Shown here piece after piece: positions 62,601 to 64,000 of a DNA stretch of 64,000 nucleotides. The position numbers and the translations under genes are program-made. Under the pieces are notes generated by a model, which had not been told where the DNA came from, did no database searches, and saw only the letters and a list, made by a program, of their open reading frames with translations. This DNA is from Bombus terrestris (taxonomy: Eukaryota > Arthropoda > Insecta > Hymenoptera > Apidae): positions 7,316,001 to 7,380,000 of the forward strand of contig NC_063276.1 in assembly GCF_910591885.1 (NCBI RefSeq), in the 5' to 3' direction. The stretch's first letter is position 1, and the number at the start of each line of letters is the position of its first letter.

Positions 62601-63950
62601 TGCCTGAGTACGTTTTGTTTGTTGACTAGATTTCATAAAATTCATCCCTTTCTCTCGTAAATACGACTGACTCTTTTAATTGTGCTTCTTCTTCTTCTTT
62701 ACCTTCTTGTTTCTTTTTACAATGATCCAGTGATGTTTGACAGAAACACGAGAGCTACAGCTTAGAAAAGCTTAGAAATGGAATCGCATGCGATTTTCGG
62801 GTATCGACGGTAAATTACGTGTCTCTATTAATAAGGTCTACGCTTGATCGTAAGCAACATTGATCGAGTGCGATAAACACCGGAAGTTTTCCTTTCCCCG
62901 TTATCGTTACGCGTGTACCTATATATTATAAAACTCGATTAGAACCGTAGTGTATGGTCGTGTAAACGACGTTACGCACGTGGATCTCAGGATACGCGAT
63001 AAAAAGCATAATACAGAAGTATCTAAGAACCTCTTGGATGACTGTGAGCAACGGTGTTACAGATCGGTTACGAATGGTTGATTCTTCTCTTTTTTTTTTA
63101 CTCTATCGTTGCTTTGCTTTTTTTAATGTAACCCGATGAACAGGACAAATTCTCCTATGCCTATTTAACTAGATGCTCGATTACAATCGATGAGAATCAC
63201 GTTCTTGCGAAACTGAAATAGAAATTATGAGAGAAACTATGTACAAACGAATCGTGTAACGTTAGTGCTAGGGCACAATGTCGCGCGATGCATTATGCAT
63301 TTTCATAGGTTTATAGCTGTCTCTGCTGCTGATCGTTTTATCGCTGCACGTAGAAATTCAAATAAGTCAAAAGAGAAGGCTTGCTCTTATTCCTTGATAC
63401 GATCAGCAGCAGTTTCTAAATTTCATGCCACCTTCTTCTTATTTGTCTTCTTGCTGCGGGGCAGGGTAGCGAAGCTTGTTATCTGAAAAATAAAGACGAA
63501 TTCTGTGTGTTATCGTCGTTCTGTTAGCGAGTGAACGTTCGATCCTCAAATAAAACTGCCCGATATCGCGTTATTTACATTTTTATGTATTTGATCATTT
63601 GCTAAGCGTTCTTTACGACGCAGTCTTTAAAACAGAGATCGATTCGATAATAATTTACACACCACACTGACTTTAGGAAACAGATACTACGACATGAGGG
63701 GAGGGGGGAGCATACTGGCAGAAAAATTCCCCTCAGGTGGTATCGTTTCCTTCTCGAAGCAACGGTTAATAAATCGTGTAGCTGTGTCGTTGTAATCGTG
63801 TTAATCGTCGAGTAACATGCATGTTTAACATTCTAGTAAGAAGTAACACTCGGTAAGCGATTAGTGGTCTAACGAATTATCAAAAAAAACACTCTAGAAA
63901 CCATATCCATACGATCTGAACCAACGAACTAATCCGTTTCTTCTCTCCAG
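59645..63950. other. DNA upstream of NCAPG2, no gene recognised
   Basis: AT-rich to about 61.3 kb, then of mixed composition. It should contain the NCAPG2 promoter. A short hairpin (TGGTGCAT/ATGCACCA) lies at 61325-61345 and TA-rich runs near 61.23-61.27 kb. Open frames of 60-75 codons show no family resemblance. Confidence 0.5.
60299..60310 (-). promoter_or_regulatory. YY1/Pleiohomeotic-like site upstream of NCAPG2
   Basis: On the - strand this reads AATATGGCGGC, one base off the YY1 consensus AAGATGGCGGC. It lies about 660 bp upstream of the NCAPG2 start codon. It could be a promoter or 5' leader site for that gene; chance occurrence is possible. Confidence 0.25.
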
Positions 63951-63987
63951 ATTTCCTCAGTACGACAAAGTGGACGAAAAGGACTAG
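63951..63987 (+). other. Possible terminal coding exon near the right edge
   Basis: CCGTTTCTTCTCTCCAG is a strong acceptor ending at 63950. The frame taking base 63951 as the last base of a split codon reads FPQYDKVDEKD, then TAG at 63985-63987. This is short, acidic and C-terminus-like. A second AG at 63959-63960 could serve as an alternative acceptor. No family recognised, and no upstream exon of the same gene was found in the window. Confidence 0.2.
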
Positions 63988-64000
63988 GAAGGAGCGATGA

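Noticed and set aside
62624..62645. Match to the start of a miR-279/miR-996 family microRNA (TGACTAGATTTCAT)
   Set aside because: Only the first 14 bases match and the flanking sequence cannot fold into the required hairpin.

Overview
The window looks like nuclear DNA of an insect, most likely a hymenopteran (bee-like). Introns are short (mostly 52-220 bp) with standard GT-AG ends. CpG dinucleotides are abundant outside genes. Simple repeats are frequent, and one small element carries mariner-type termini common in bees and ants. Organism identity is inference; nothing here names the species.

Only two protein-coding genes can be reconstructed with confidence, both in the AT-rich block from about 51 to 60 kb. 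COG7, a subunit of the conserved oligomeric Golgi complex, lies on the + strand (50987-54311; 11 coding exons, 735 codons). NCAPG2, a condensin II HEAT-repeat subunit, lies on the - strand (59644-54842; 16 coding exons, 1131 codons). Both read end to end with consistent splice phases. Each start codon has an in-frame stop close upstream. The genes converge, with about 530 bp between their stop codons. Their products act in unrelated processes (Golgi vesicle tethering and chromosome compaction), so the pairing shows genome layout and no shared pathway.

The left 50 kb holds no gene I can recognise. It is CpG-rich intergenic or long-intron DNA full of microsatellites. It shows a recurring large-scale pattern: a purine-rich block followed by a pyrimidine-rich block on the + strand, with switch points near 14.78, 22.74, 30.58 and 35.84 kb. 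I read these as possible divergent promoters. The best supported is near 35.8 kb, which has a perfect CRE and overlapping GC boxes. Other features are an 81-bp mariner-type palindrome with a TA target-site duplication (11.3 kb), a diverged tandem duplication (16.7-17.0 kb), a TA-rich nested hairpin (23.05 kb) and two Z-DNA-prone tracts (15.0 and 40.8 kb). A few exon-like intervals with good splice signals need transcript evidence.

The right 4.3 kb, upstream of NCAPG2, has no recognised gene. The last 50 bases contain a possible terminal coding exon of a gene on the + strand. I found no tRNA, rRNA, CRISPR array or intact transposase, and no clearly undescribed system. The most unusual gene-level features are the COG7 start codon cut off by an intron, a stop-free in-frame COG7 intron, and duplicated splice donors in NCAPG2.
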